From the NCBI GenBank assembly GCA_030867875.1, contig JAOWCC010000577.1, positions 70,303,012 to 70,367,011 on the forward strand: DNA of 64,000 nt. Reading direction: 5' to 3'. Under the pieces are notes generated by a model. That model was not told the DNA's origin, searched no databases, and was given only the letters and a program-made list of their open reading frames with translations. Below are positions 35,245 through 46,084 of this stretch, in pieces. Position 1 is the first letter of the stretch; each line of letters opens with the position of its first letter. This DNA is from Actinernus sp. WN-2022. Its lineage: Eukaryota; Cnidaria; Anthozoa; Actiniaria; Actinernidae. A program made the position numbers and the translations under genes.

Positions 35245-35830
35245 GCCGATTTAGTACGGGGCGACAAAAACAATGTAGTTCTCATGGGCCATTTACAAAT
35301 TTTACAAAATAATGCTGCTAGAACAATCTTAGACCTACCTAGATACTCTTCAGGAACACAAGCTATAGAACAACTACAATGGCAGCCATTAAGTCGTCGC
35401 CGTCACAACCATCGCTGTATAGCTATTTTTAAGTGTTTGAATAAATTTATTAATTTTAACTTTAATCTTAAAAAGAAAAATGCATACCATAATTACAATA
35501 CGCGCCGTAGTGGAGATTTATATCTCCCACGCGTCCGCCCACAAATTGGGGAAAGCAGCGCTTTGCGTTCCAAGCAATCGAAGACTGGAACGCATTAGAC
35601 CTCAATTCGAAGATCGCTGAGAATTTTGATCGTTTTTAAAAGTTTTTTTAAAGTAATAGCACTATTGTCTAACATTAGTATTCTTAGAATTTTAGCTCTA
35701 GTTCTTAACCTTTTATAGCCTTTTAGTCTTCATTATTACTTTTAGTTATGCAGGACCTCCCTGAAAATCACAGTACGTGAGAGAGTTTTTCCTGTAGAAA
35801 TATTGTTATTATTATTATTAATATTAGAAT
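34615..35830 (+). pseudogene. LINE reverse transcriptase remnant, plus strand
   Basis: The fragment begins in the palm. Around 34733 the frame gives a GPLLF-type block, and 34782 onward gives DVSLYADDAVIYYSSNDVK with the catalytic YADD. LTLNVDKCKFVVFGSS and LSKKVCQRLGVLRRVKTL follow. An unstable CTAT microsatellite (35214-35245) interrupts the C-terminal region, after which MGHLQILQNNAARTILDLPR and YNTRRSGDLYLPRVRP continue. Frameshifts and stops separate the pieces. The 3' end is the TTATTATTA tail at about 35807-35830. The class is L2/CR1-like. Confidence 0.8.
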
Positions 35831-36080
35831 CGCATAGCCAAAGCTGAATCGCACGGTGCATTTGCGAAATCAGACGCTGATTGGCTGAGACGGAGTGGTG
35901 ATTCAGAGTGGAATCACCACTGTAGACTACGCGCGCTATTTATAACTTAGCAAAATATCAACAAAGTACTAAATCTTCAAGTAATTCATCGGACTATGCG
36001 ATAAAGCGACTCGGGCGATATCGGTTTTCTCGTGCAATTTAACGTGGAATTACCTCGTCAGGCATGTGATTTTCCTATAA

Positions 36081-36085
<5 letters not shown>

Positions 36086-36112
<27 letters not shown>

Positions 36113-36113
36113 G
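36086..36113. repeat. ATT microsatellite
   Basis: An uninterrupted run of ATT/TTA units follows 'cctataata'. It may be the tail of a largely lost retroposon or a simple expansion. Confidence 0.8.
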
Positions 36114-36877
36114 CCAAGAGGCAATAACAAATATAATTTTCCCGCCAGATGGCCCTCGTGTAAGGAGAGAAACTGTCTCTAGCTGTAGTGCAACGAAACA
36201 TCATGCGCGTCCCGCCAGTTTCCCGCCAAAACTAAAAGAAAACAAAGTCCAGCACCCATGTTTCTAATGTTAGGCACGTGTGTGAAATGTTTCGCGAAAA
36301 ACAACAAAACTAGCTACTTAAAAGCTAAGCCTTAAACTTTAACACTGGTATATAATCAACTAAAGTCGATTGAGGTATGCTAACCGCCGTGGAAAGCGAG
36401 TAGCAGCTGACGTTTCGAGCGCTAACCCTTCGTCAATTGTGGGTGTGGAAACGGTTTATATAGCATACTATTCGCGACACTCCCTTTCACGCTCATCAAA
36501 TACGAATGGGAAAAGGCGACCGTGTTCAAACGGAGTGGAAGTGGCAAGGAAATAGGGAGGGTAGGGGAGGGAAACATGAACACAGCCACAGAGAGAGAAA
36601 GCGTGAAGGGGAAGGCCGCTATGAGGCATGTTTACCACTGCGGGAGGCTGAATCGCATCTGACATGAACTGCGCCTGTTCGCTAGTGGTGTTCTTATTTA
36701 TACTCGCATTGAAAGGGACTAGTGCGAATATCATACTATTCGGGACACTCCCTTTCACGCTCATCAAATAAGAATGGGAACAAGGGAATGAATGCGACAA
36801 GGGAATGAAAGTTATAGGGTCTAAACCCCAAACCCCCAGCGATACACCCATACTTAATAAGCTGACCCCTCGATTAC

Positions 36878-37364
36878 CTAAGCCCTAACCGAGACACAAA
36901 CACAACCCCCAAACTTAACTAAAGAGGGGGTCGCGAAGGGAAGTGCCTTAAATTGTTTAAAGTCTGAGTAGCAGTAAGTGGACGAACGAGTGAGGGAATC
37001 ATCAGCCGACAATAATTCATAGGCGCCTCCAGGACGCAGCACTTGAGCGAACTTAAATATTAAGAGGCAGTGCGTTGCGCCAACCAACATGACTCATTGT
37101 GTCGGCTAGCTGACTCCCTGATAAGGTTAGTGTGATAGCTGCGCCAGCTCTGAAACTGTGCAAAGTTTCACCTTCGTCGACTCCCGCTTCTTTCAAATAC
37201 AATCGCAACCGAGATTGCATAGCGGAACCCGTGAGATGACTGTTGACTACCCTCCCTTGTGGTGTAGTCGGCTGGGACAGGTAGCCATTAGAGATGTCCA
37301 AACCAAGCGTATAAAATAGAAATAGTAGACAAAAGTATAAATACTTGTGCAACTGAGCTGCCAT
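36878..37364 (-). pseudogene. Tyrosine recombinase C-terminal fragment
   Basis: The frame from 37364 contains LHSFRAGAAITLTLSGSQL and SHVGWRN, matching the H-x-x-R and H/W boxes of tyrosine recombinases that insert circular DNA. The frame is then broken: residues resembling KFAQVLRPGGAYELLSADD continue in another frame from about 37065. The stretch between, where the catalytic tyrosine should lie, is shortened (CTTAATATTTAAG), so the enzyme is most likely inactive. It belongs to the split-direct-repeat element around it. Confidence 0.75.
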
Positions 37365-37615
37365 CCCGTGGGTCAGAAATGAAACAAACCAGTAACTCAG
37401 AAAGGGCTATAGGGGAATGGAAAATATAATAAATGAATGCTATACCGCCTAAACGCGCGGGAGGACCCATGGGATGACAGCCTGAGCGTCAGTAATCCGA
37501 TTATGGAATTAGTATCCCTTTCAGGCTGCCATAGGGCGGAGAATAAAGGGGGCAACGGAGCAGAAAGGAACAATGGAGCCGACCGAGTAAACAACTGAGG
37601 CAAACAACATCACTT

Positions 37616-38009
37616 AGCCTGCTTGCCGGCTCTCCTGTATTTTTTTTCGGTCGTTTCTTTTCGGATTGAGTCACCTGTGGCACGCGGTCAAAATGGGGCG
37701 AGGACAAAAATGAAGGGAGGGGGAGGGGGAGGGGAAGGGGAAAGGAGGGGAAGAAAGGAGAGCCTGCACGAATGCCATTGTTTTCGGAGTATTTACCGTT
37801 CGTCCACGAACGGAAAATTCCCATTGGCTAGAATGTGACAGGTGTCAAGTTTGACATTAATCTCCTTTCTTCCCCTCCTTTCTTCCCCTCCTTTCCCCTC
37901 CCCCTCCCTTCATTTTTGTCCTCGCCCCATTTAGACCGCGTGCCACAGGTGACCCAATCCGAAAAGAAACGACCGAAAAAAAATACAGGAGAGCCGGCAA
38001 GCAGGCTAA
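37616..38009. repeat. Large inverted repeat, about 145-bp arms
   Basis: The left arm 37616-37760 and the right arm 37862-38009 are almost perfect reverse complements (for example TTGCCGGCTCTCCTGTATTT against AAATACAGGAGAGCCGGCAA). The outer halves are unique sequence and the inner halves are purine/pyrimidine-rich. The spacer is about 100 bp and has its own CGTTCGTCCACGAACG palindrome near 37797. Confidence 0.85.
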
Positions 38010-38611
38010 ACATCACTATAATGAAAGAGCTAAAAGCCAACGGACAAGGGGAAGCAGATAATCAGACCATGCAAACAAATATGATAGGCATGGCAATAAA
38101 AGCGCTGAACAACTAAAAACGATAACTAAAAGCCAGGCAATCGTATAACGCATGAAATAACATAAACAAATAAGGGATATGAGGACAGAAAATGCTTCAA
38201 AAACAAACAAACCATGGCCTAAACAAGTATCCTTCGCCAGATGACAACTGAATAAAATGCGAGTTCCAAATGCACAATGTGAGACCATGAAAGTGCGATA
38301 AACAACTATAAAACCTGCAGATGCCGTGCAGAAACCAAATATAAATATATATACCAGTCCAAAACTTGGTGCTAACCACAAGGAGGGCATATCAATTCGC
38401 ATAAAACGCACAAGACTGAGAGTACCAAATAACAATCAACTAGAAACGGCTATAGAAGCGCGCAATAAACAAGGCACCGGGACCGACCGCGGGTGTTTTC
38501 AATCAGGCAAAACACGCACTAGATGATCCGCGTAGAACAAACGAAATCTGGTTATAGAAACCCATAACAATCCACTGAAGGCAACAAAAGGCATATAAAA
38601 CAACTATACAA

Positions 38612-38970
38612 GCACAAATCCGTATTCGAGAGGCCAGGCACGTATAAATCAACTATAACTTCATGGCTGCTCAGCCCTGGCTACTCAGCCCAACGTGCAT
38701 ACAAAACCTTACAGGGAGAGAAAGGGAATTATCCAGCAACTGCACAAATCCGTATTTGTGAGGCCAAGCACGTATAAATTAACTATAACTGGCTGTTCAG
38801 CCCTGGATACTCAGCCCAACGTGCATACAAAACCGTACAGGGAGAGAAAGGGAATTATCCAGCAACTGCACAAATCCGTATTTGTGAGGCCAAGCACGTA
38901 CAAAGTAACTATAACTGGCTGCTCAGCCCTGGCTACTCAGCCCAACGTGCATACAAAACCGAACTGGGTG
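38612..38970. repeat. Tandem repeat of 126-130 bp, about 3 copies
   Basis: GCACAAATCCGTATT starts at 38612, 38742 and 38868. Each unit continues through 'gaggcca.gcacgta', 'ctcagccctggctactcagc' and 'cagggagagaaaggga'. One frame stays open across the units, but repeats whose length is close to a multiple of three can do this by chance and no known domain is seen. Confidence 0.85.
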
Positions 38971-39311
38971 GGAAAGGGAAGTAGAAAAAGGGGGGAAGCG
39001 AAGATAAATAAGGGAATAAATACGAAATAAAGATTAAAACCTCAAGCTGAGCTGGCGGCTGGTCAGGAGGATTAGGGTCATGACGAGGGACGGAGGCAGG
39101 AGTTCTTGTGCAGCAACGACTCTATCCAAAAGAGGACGCTGCTCTTCGACTGCACCGCCATGGGCTGCACGTGGTTACTTGTAATTGAGCCATGGTCGTG
39201 GAGAACAGACTGCGGAGCTAGCTGAATCGCATCTGACATGAACTGCATGCATGCGCCTGTTCGCTAGTGGTGTTCTTATTTATACTCGTATTGAAAGGGA
39301 CTGGCGCGAAT

Positions 39312-39916
39312 AGTGTTGAGTGCGACACAAATTGGCGACACAAATTGTGACGTGTCGCGCGCCACCCATCAATAGTAACACCTCTAAGACACTACTTCGC
39401 ATTAATAATATATATGGTCTGAGCCAGATTATTAACGAGAGTACACATATAACCGAAAACTCTAACACTTTGATTGATCACGTAATTACAAATGCTCCTG
39501 ATAAAATTATCTGTTCTGGTGTCCTTACTATAGGCATCAGTGACCATAATATGGTATATGCCTACCGTAAATTAACCTTAGATACAAAGACGGGCCATAG
39601 ATTTGTCCAGTATCTTAGTTTTAAAAATGTCAGTAGTCTGGCATTTCGCAATGACTACGTAATCAATCTTGGGGCAACATGTATGAATCAAATGATCCCA
39701 ACCAAATGTGGGAAGTATGGAAAACTACATTTCTAAACGTCGTAGACAGGCAATTCACCCAGTAAACGTCGAAGAATAAAACCTAAGCGCAGTCCCTGGA
39801 TAACCAAAGATCTTAGACAAAAGATGCTTGACAGAGACAAACTTAAGACAAAAGCCATTAAATTTATTAATTCTGACGACTGGCTGATCTTCAAAAACGC
39901 ACGTAATAACGTTAAC
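39312..39916 (+). pseudogene. LINE A, endonuclease C-terminus and linker, 5' part
   Basis: The frame shows NTLIDHVITNAPDKI and TIGISDHNMVYAYRK, the end of a LINE apurinic-type endonuclease with its SDHN catalytic motif. A linker PWITKDLRQKMLDRDKLK, shifted in frame near 39735, leads to NARNNVNN at 39916. The same coding sequence resumes at 41208 (RKCRADYYNAS), so LINE A was cut by the insertion of LINE B. Confidence 0.75.
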
Positions 39917-41172
39917 AATCCTATTATTGTTGGATCTATCGGCTGCATTCGACACGGTCGATCACCAAATATTACTTGCAAGACTCACTAATCGATTTGG
40001 CATTGAAGGCAAGGCTCACGCTTGGTTCAAGTCCTATCTCAGTGGACGTATGCAATTCGTCTCGATTGGCAATGCGCGCTCTTCCAGTCGTCCCTTGGGC
40101 TGCGGAATTCCGCAAGGCTCTGTGCTGGGTCCAATACTGTATCTGCTTTATACAGCGCCGTTGGGTGATATAATGAGGCACCATGGAGTATCGTTCCACC
40201 TCTACGCCGACGACATTCAAGTCTACGTAACTTTTAAATCATCTGTTGCGGGTGATCTTGACCGTGCACGATTTAAGCCGGAAACCTGTGTAACGGATAT
40301 TGATAAATGGATGCTGCGTAATAACCTTAAACTTAATGATGATAAGACGGAGATGTTGGTATTCCACGCTAAGCATCGTCCCGCTCCAATATTGCACGAT
40401 ATTCAAGTCGCTGCTGCATCTGTTGGGCTCTCGAATTCTGCGAGGAACATTGGAGTTATATTCGACACGACTCTTTCACTGGACAAGCATATGGAACATA
40501 TCACGCATTAGAAAGTTTCTAAGTGTAGATATAGCCAAGATTTTAGTTCACGCATTTGTCACGTCAAAGCTTGACAATTGTAATTCTTTGCTCTACGGTA
40601 TTCCTAAGAAATTGTCACAGCGCCTGCAATATGTCCTAAATTCAGCGGCTAGGCTTGTTACCTTGTCTCGCAAGTCAGACCACGTTACACCACTTCTTAT
40701 AGAATTGCACTGGCTGCCTATTGAGCAGCGAATATAATTTAAGATATTACTGTTTACGTATTAGGTGGTGAATGCCACTGCTCCTCAGTACTTGTGTAAT
40801 TTATTAGAGCCTTATGCTCCACAACGAAGCCTGAGATCTCCAAGTTAATGTTACAGGCGCCAACTTTTAATCTTAAATCATACGGCTATAGAGCCTTTTC
40901 TGTATGTGCGCCAAAGCTATGGAACTCACTGCCTTTTAACATTAAATCTAGTCCTTCAATACAGCTATTTAAGAAGAGTCTTAAGACATACCTTTTTAAG
41001 AAAGTTTTTTATTGATCAGTTTTCGGATATGGACAATTTATTGTAATTTTTAATCATGGTTTTTAGCTTAATTAACTTAGGATTTTTAAAATATCTTTTA
41101 AATTAGATGTAGTTTTTTTAATTAGGTGTAAAGCGCTTTTGGACTTATAGGAAAAAGCGCTATATAAATGTA

Positions 41173-41207
<35 letters not shown>
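39917..41207 (+). pseudogene. LINE B, 5'-truncated RT inserted into LINE A
   Basis: It starts abruptly in RT motif A ([16 protein letters not shown]). It continues with [37 protein letters not shown] and [13 protein letters not shown], so both catalytic aspartate motifs are present. The thumb reads [18 protein letters not shown]. After a frame change at about 40500, LVHAFVTSKLDNCNSLLYGI and WLPIEQRI follow, then a non-coding 3' UTR and an ATT tail at 41177-41207. One frameshift and an early stop (tgaatgccactg region) show decay. The class is L2/CR1-like. Confidence 0.85.
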
Positions 41208-41209
<2 letters not shown>

Positions 41210-41538
41210 GTAAATGTAGGGCAGACTACTATAATGCTTCTATTAAGAATAATGAGCGTGATCAATCAAAGATATGGAAAATCGTTAATGAATTAACTTC
41301 CAGGAATTCCTCCTCGACTTCTATTAACGAGTTGAGGATCGATGATAAAGTTATTACTAACTCTGAAGAGATTTCAGAGACTATGAACGAGTATTTCACA
41401 GGTATTGGCCAGAAATTAGCTAATACTATTCCTCGCAGCGATATCTCTTATAATCATTACCTGAATAAGATTGGCTGCACCTTTCACCTTCAAAAAGTAA
41501 GCAATACTGAAGTTCTTAAACTCTTGAAAAAACTATGT
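41208..41538 (+). pseudogene. LINE A, continuation after LINE B
   Basis: The frame from 41211 gives RKCRADYYNASIKNNERDQS, then INELRIDDKVITNSEEISET and EYFTGIGQKLANTIPRSD, ending at EVLKLLKKL. This is the spacer between endonuclease and RT. It stops at the Tc1/mariner-like end at 41539, so the RT of LINE A is missing. Confidence 0.75.
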
Positions 41539-41600
41539 ACAGTGGAACCCCGCTATCTCGAACTCTCAAGGGAAATGGAAAATAGTTCGAGGTAGTGTCA
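41539..41600. mobile_element. Tc1/mariner-type terminal sequence
   Basis: ACAGTGGAACCCCGCTATCT followed by CGAACTC resembles the widespread end of Tc1/mariner MITEs, with an imperfect inverse 'tagttcgaggtagtg' at 41584. No matching distal end was found within the insertion, so it is a fragment or a very short element. Confidence 0.5.
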
Positions 41601-42827
41601 AATATCAGAAATTTATTATTAATTATTAACTCAATACAATTGCTATTAACCCTTTGGAACCCAGACGCATTTGACTCAATTGGTGAAATCCAGAGTGCTA
41701 ACTCAACCCTCCCCCCTCAGTTCAAGTTTGGCTAGCCCGGGGTAGTTAAATACTGCTGACTTTTTAAGCCAAGGGCTCAAACTTTCCCCATGATGCCATT
41801 CGGCAGAACTCTTCGGACTTGTCGGCGGTAAGTATGCTTTCTTCTGTAGGATTTCCAACGAAATGTGCTCTAATTTTGTACAAATAAGCCACTGTAGGAG
41901 AGCTAGAGAACATCATTAAGTCTGAGGATGGCTGAAAAGTACTTGGTTTGCTTCTAGTAGGCTTTGTGAGGGGATTTCACAGGGTTTTTCCGTTGTGTTT
42001 GTGCTTTCAGACACAGGAAATAATTCTTCACTGAAACCCTTGAAATTCTGCAGTTGGGTGTCTTTTCCCCCTGCTCAACCTATTAGGATGTGTTTTTGTC
42101 ACTTTAAAGCAACGGCTTGAGTCCAAATCACCGCTCTTGGTTGTAGGGGCTACCCTACCGGAGTCCCACAGGGGGGGACCCCTTGTTGAATTTTGTCCAT
42201 TACCCAGCATGCAATTGGAGGTGGGTGCAGGAAAACATGGTGGAGAGAAATGCAGCGTTAAGAACAGCGTGCTTCACAGTCGCTTCGTGTGTTTTGTGCC
42301 AAAAAAACCTGGTGGTTGGAGAGATTAAAGAAGGTACTGTAACAACTGAGTGCTGACTCTGTGTTTGCTTTTGATTTCAATTGCGAACGGGAAAGGTTTT
42401 TTGAGCCGATTTTCAGCTCCTCAAAATTCGTGAAAATCAAAGAAACAGGACAAGATCTCCAAAACAAATAACTTTTTCTCCAAAGTGGGGAGTCAACCGA
42501 GCGCTGTTTATAGCTCTGGCTTTTAAGTAATTCATCTCTTGAAGTAAAATCGCAACATCGTACTTCTATCATGTCTAGATTTGATGCAATAATTGTTTCC
42601 AGTTAGATGCTTATATTGACCGGTTTTGGCCGGGTTGGGTTCGAAAGGGTTAATGTGGCTACAAAATCTAGTCTTAGCAAAAATAAGTACGGCTAAGCGA
42701 AATGCTAAATTACTACTAATAGAAGGAAAAGGTTGAAGGTAACTTACGATTTCCTGGCGCAACTCCTTGGTTAGTTTCTTGAGGCTCGGCATCTTGGAAT
42801 CCTGGTGGTCGCAGTAGGTTGTAGATA
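41601..42827. other. Non-coding interval
   Basis: No supported gene. A minus-strand frame starting MPSLKKLTKELRQEIVSY at 42792 has an appealing start but loses similarity to any helix-turn-helix transposase after about 18 residues. Confidence 0.4.
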
Positions 42828-42963
42828 CGATAGATAACTAGTTCCTGTAAAAACTAGTGTTGGTCTGCGTCGGCGGGGAAGATAAACACTGGTATATAAT
42901 CAACTAAAGTCGATTGAGGTATGCTAACCGCGGGAACTAGTTATCTAACTAGTTATCTATCGT
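42828..42963. repeat. Foldback end piece of compound insertion
   Basis: ACGATAGATAACTAGTTCC (42828-42846) is inverted at 42932-42963, where the right arm carries a 12-bp internal duplication (ctagttatctaactagttat). Between the arms lies the second copy of the 47-bp terminal sequence. Confidence 0.6.
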
Positions 42964-43517
42964 AAAACTTTAACAGGTTGGAGTTTTCTTAATTTGTAAC
43001 TCATTGTGAGTTTACTAAGTTATAAAATTATTTAAGAAAAACTCGGAAACTTGAATCCAGAGCCTTCGTTCTTATCGACCAACGGTGTACAGCAGTTTGC
43101 CGCGGTGTGGACTCGACTACGCGTGTTTGCCTCAGCCATTTACAGACACGCAAATGTTACTGTACCCGGCCCGACTCAATATATTTGCGTCTTAATATTT
43201 TCCAAAATGTTCCTTTTATTGTTGACAATATTAGTTTTAAATGAGCTCGCCATACGTTTGTGTTTTCATTTGAATAGAACAAAATATGTACCTGTTGATT
43301 TGTTTTCTATCCGAAGTATCAACAAAACGACCGCCAATCTACGAACATTTCAGTCTAATAATCAGTCCGAAACGCACGCTCTGATTGGTCAAGAGCCGTG
43401 TGTTACTAGAGACACACACATGGATGGCGTCATGAGCGCGCGCAACCAATTTCTAAACTCGTTTTGATTGGATATTTTCATAGTTTTAGTTTGCGATGAT
43501 TATATAAAACAAATAAA

Positions 43518-43687
43518 TTCCACTCTGCCGTGCGTCTGTCCTCTTATAGATGCACAGATGACGTCACAACGTGAACAGAACATCAGTGACGTCACTCGAC
43601 TGCGTCTCGTGGGAGCACTTCTTTGTTCTCTTCACGTTGTGACGTCATCTGTGCATCGATAAGAGACACACGCACGGCAGAATGGAA
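43518..43687. mobile_element. MITE with about 58-bp inverted repeats
   Basis: ATTCCACTCTGCCGTGCGT at the left pairs with ACGCACGGCAGAATGGAAT at the right; the arms continue through GATGCACAGATGACGTCACA and its complement. Copy B (about 60284-60400) has lost the left arm. Confidence 0.75.
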
Positions 43688-44522
43688 TCTCGTATATGGC
43701 ACAATCCCTGCTAGACAAAACAGTGTGTGTAAATGCTTGATGAGGGCCTTTCTTTCCCAATACCTGGATAACCCGACTAGAACCCATACTCATTAATCGT
43801 CTATCGCCATGGCAGCATACTATCCGACTGAAGATTTATTTGTTGCAAAACTTTCTATTCTAAAACAAGCTTATAGGTACATTCATGTGAACGTTATGGC
43901 AAAAATATTCTGGGAACTGCTTGAGAAATCAAAACCTAGATGTAATGATTTGGGCCATCGTTTGCTAAGATGCATGTGCATAGGTGTTTATGTTTTGTCA
44001 TTCGCTGGGAGAGATTTAATAAACCACTTTGTATATGACCAATTATATGATAATTAACTTGCGAACCTAATTGAGCCGTTGAACAATGAGAGAAAGTTAA
44101 AATCAGCCTCAAATCTATAAAACTGCTTTACCTTTCCATAGCAAAACTTCGCATATTTTGTATCTGATTGTACAATTTCGGACACATTAAAGATGGAAAC
44201 AACAAAAAGAAGCAAAGCAATATTATGCCAAGTTCCAGTGCTCATTAGAGAGTTTTATTTGTTCTAGAGACAAAAGCTTAACTGATCCTAATGACTAATT
44301 AGGCAATCAATGTACAGAAAGCGTCGAGTCTGGTGAATAGCTTTTCAATTCCCCCACAGCGCATTTGAGACCAGAGAACAGCGAGTGATATCAGTACTGG
44401 TGACCAAGTTAAGTGGCTGCATTCCGTGGTTCCGGGCCTGGCCGGTATATGACAACATGCTCGTACATAATCCATGACTGATGTTTCTAAGGCATAAGAA
44501 GCCGGCGTATATTTTCGGTTAA

Positions 44523-44820
44523 TTTAAAGGGGCTGTGTCACGGTAATAGGCTTCGCGTTCCGGGATGGAATGAAAACAGCTATTTCCACCGTTTTTGATA
44601 TGAACTACCGAACCTCTCGGCCATGTGGGATGCTTAAAATCAAAACAAATATGCAAAAATGACGAACAAACAGTGTATATATACAGTCTCGAGGGAAAAT
44701 ATTGAAAATCCTTTCAATCAAACATTGAAGGAGGGAAGTTTAACTGTCTGTATCCAATTAAAGACACCAACAGGGCGATCACTCGATACATGCGCAGTAC
44801 CATGACATAGCCCCTTTAAA
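44523..44820. mobile_element. MITE with TTTAAA/TTAA target
   Basis: Ends TTTAAAGGGGCTGTGTCA and TGACATAGCCCCTTTAAA are inverted repeats. Copy B has the unoccupied sequence 'cttcggtttaaagcacaaac' at about 61282-61301, so the TTTAAA site was duplicated on insertion. The interior contains no transposase. Confidence 0.8.
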
Positions 44821-44850
44821 GCACAAACAGAAACTGGTCAACGAATGTAG

Positions 44851-46084
44851 TCCAGGGCCAATGTATCTCCAGAGTGCATGACCGAATTAAAAGAACTGGC
44901 TTGAAGGAAACCCGAAGTTCTCTCGGAGGGACCCACCGATACCAGGTTAGTTTTATTTCTTGGTGGGTTTGGATTGTAGGTGTTTTGCGTAAACCTTAAC
45001 AAACCTAGGTAAAGTCAGTTGTGAGTCATTGGCATAACAATGAACTTGGGATAAATGTGCCTCAACAATGTTGAACAGCTTGCTTGTATCAATTGTGAAC
45101 ATCAAGGGACCAAGTTTAAGAAAGAAAATGATAACTTCGAGGGGTTTGAACGAATCCCCCCTCCCTCCCCGTAAGGTCCGATTGTCTGCTGACGCATGGA
45201 ATCGAGGTTGGATTTTTTCCCGCTTCATCTATCTTCGACGCCTTACGGAAAACTAACCCCCCCTTCGGAGTTCTGTCGACGGGCCTGTGGTGTTCAGTCG
45301 AATGTGTCGGTAGCCTTATGTTTGAATGTCTTGAACACCACAATAACGACACTCGATTTGTCCAAGGAAAACGGTTCTATTTAGAGCCAAACCACAACGT
45401 GGCTTACATGCCGTCTTGTCACGCCGACCTGAATGTCGCGTAAACAAGATTTGATATTACAATAAGTAACAGATGAACGCATTACAATGACGTAATCACG
45501 TGTGTGACCCTAAAGCTCTGTTCAACACCTGGGCGTATACGAGTTCGTAAGGGTTATAGCGGGGCTTATATCCAGGTGGGGGCTTATAACCGGGATGATA
45601 GAAACATTAAGGGCCCATTGACATATTTAAATCGGCCGTTGCTAGGGAAAGTTTGAAGCCTCGTAAAACCCAGAAAATTAAAGAGTGGGCAACAATTAGT
45701 GTCAAGGTGACTCCTAGGGTAAAGCCTTGTATCTGATGACGTCATCAAGTGACGTCATGACGACGTCTTTAAAATCAGAAAATTTCTAAACTCTCCTAGG
45801 ATTTTTGATCTAGTAGTAATTTATGAATATATTCCGAACCTACGAATTAAGGCGCATAAAACCGAGCATGCGTTTGCCATTACGACAATAAAATGAAGAT
45901 TTTACAACACTTTTCAGTCCAATTTTAAGCTTTTTTGCTCGAATTTGTGGAGAACGTGGTCAACAACATTTTAACGGGAAAAAGTTTGGTGTTTAGTGAA
46001 AGCGCGCAAAATGTTTAGGATTTTTAGAAACCGGAAGTGAAAAAATTAACGCATGCGCAAAAGTGCCTGTTTTGTGGTCGTGAA
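44851..46084. other. Non-coding interval
   Basis: No supported gene. Around 45550-45625 phrases such as 'gggcttatatccagg' and 'gggcccattgacatat' also occur near 54600 and 54790, pointing to a shared old repeat. Confidence 0.45.

Larger units (their letters stand above)
36464..39311 (-). mobile_element. Tyrosine-recombinase element with split direct repeats (A1, B1, A2, B2), no RT seen
   Basis: Read on the minus strand, repeat A1 is at 39221-39311, then the body, then B1 (36732-36782), A2 (36647-36730) and B2 (36464-36512). A copies share GCTGAATCGCATCTGACATG and TTCGCTAGTGGTGTTCTTAT; B copies share CACTCCCTTTCACGCTCATC. This is the layout known for PAT/Ngaro-type DIRS retroelements. The only recognisable protein is a recombinase fragment (36878-37364). 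The rest holds a large inverted repeat and a tandem repeat instead of gag and RT, so the copy is a defective or non-autonomous derivative. Confidence 0.75.
36344..42964. mobile_element. Compound 6.6-kb insertion with preserved empty site elsewhere in window
   Basis: AAACTTTAAC occurs just before (36334-36343) and just after (42965-42974) this block. The paralogous segment reads directly from 'gctaagcctaaaactttaac' into 'aggttggagttttctt' at 59001-59036, which is the unoccupied state. Inside lie a tyrosine-recombinase element, two LINEs, a Tc1-like end and a foldback end piece. A 47-bp sequence (aacactggtatataatc onward) stands at both ends, 36341-36387 and 42885-42931. The first mover is unclear. 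Confidence 0.75.
42965..44850 (+). repeat. Paralogous 2-kb segment, copy A
   Basis: Collinear with 59013-61335; shared landmarks include 'ccttcgttcttatcgaccaa', 'cgactacgcgtgtttgcc', 'ccgaaacgcacgctctgatt', 'gtctatcgccatggcagcat' and 'agcaaaac.t...aatttcgga'. The left part of the unit continues at about 36270-36343, beyond the compound insertion. Copy A carries two MITEs. A frame of 82 codons at 43809 is broken in copy B, so it is not called as a gene. Confidence 0.85.

Noticed and set aside
38695..39030. Open frame of about 111 codons with a repeated peptide
   Set aside because: It follows the 126-130-bp tandem repeat; the repeated peptide simply mirrors the repeated DNA, and no domain or splice context supports a gene.
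42532..42792. Possible transposase start (MPSLKKLTKELRQEIVSY) on the minus strand
   Set aside because: Only about 18 residues look plausible; the remainder lacks helix-turn-helix or DDE features.
43809..44057. 82-codon frame starting MAAYYPTEDLFVAK
   Set aside because: The paralogous copy at 60531 has the same start but an early stop and indels, so there is no sign of selection for a protein.
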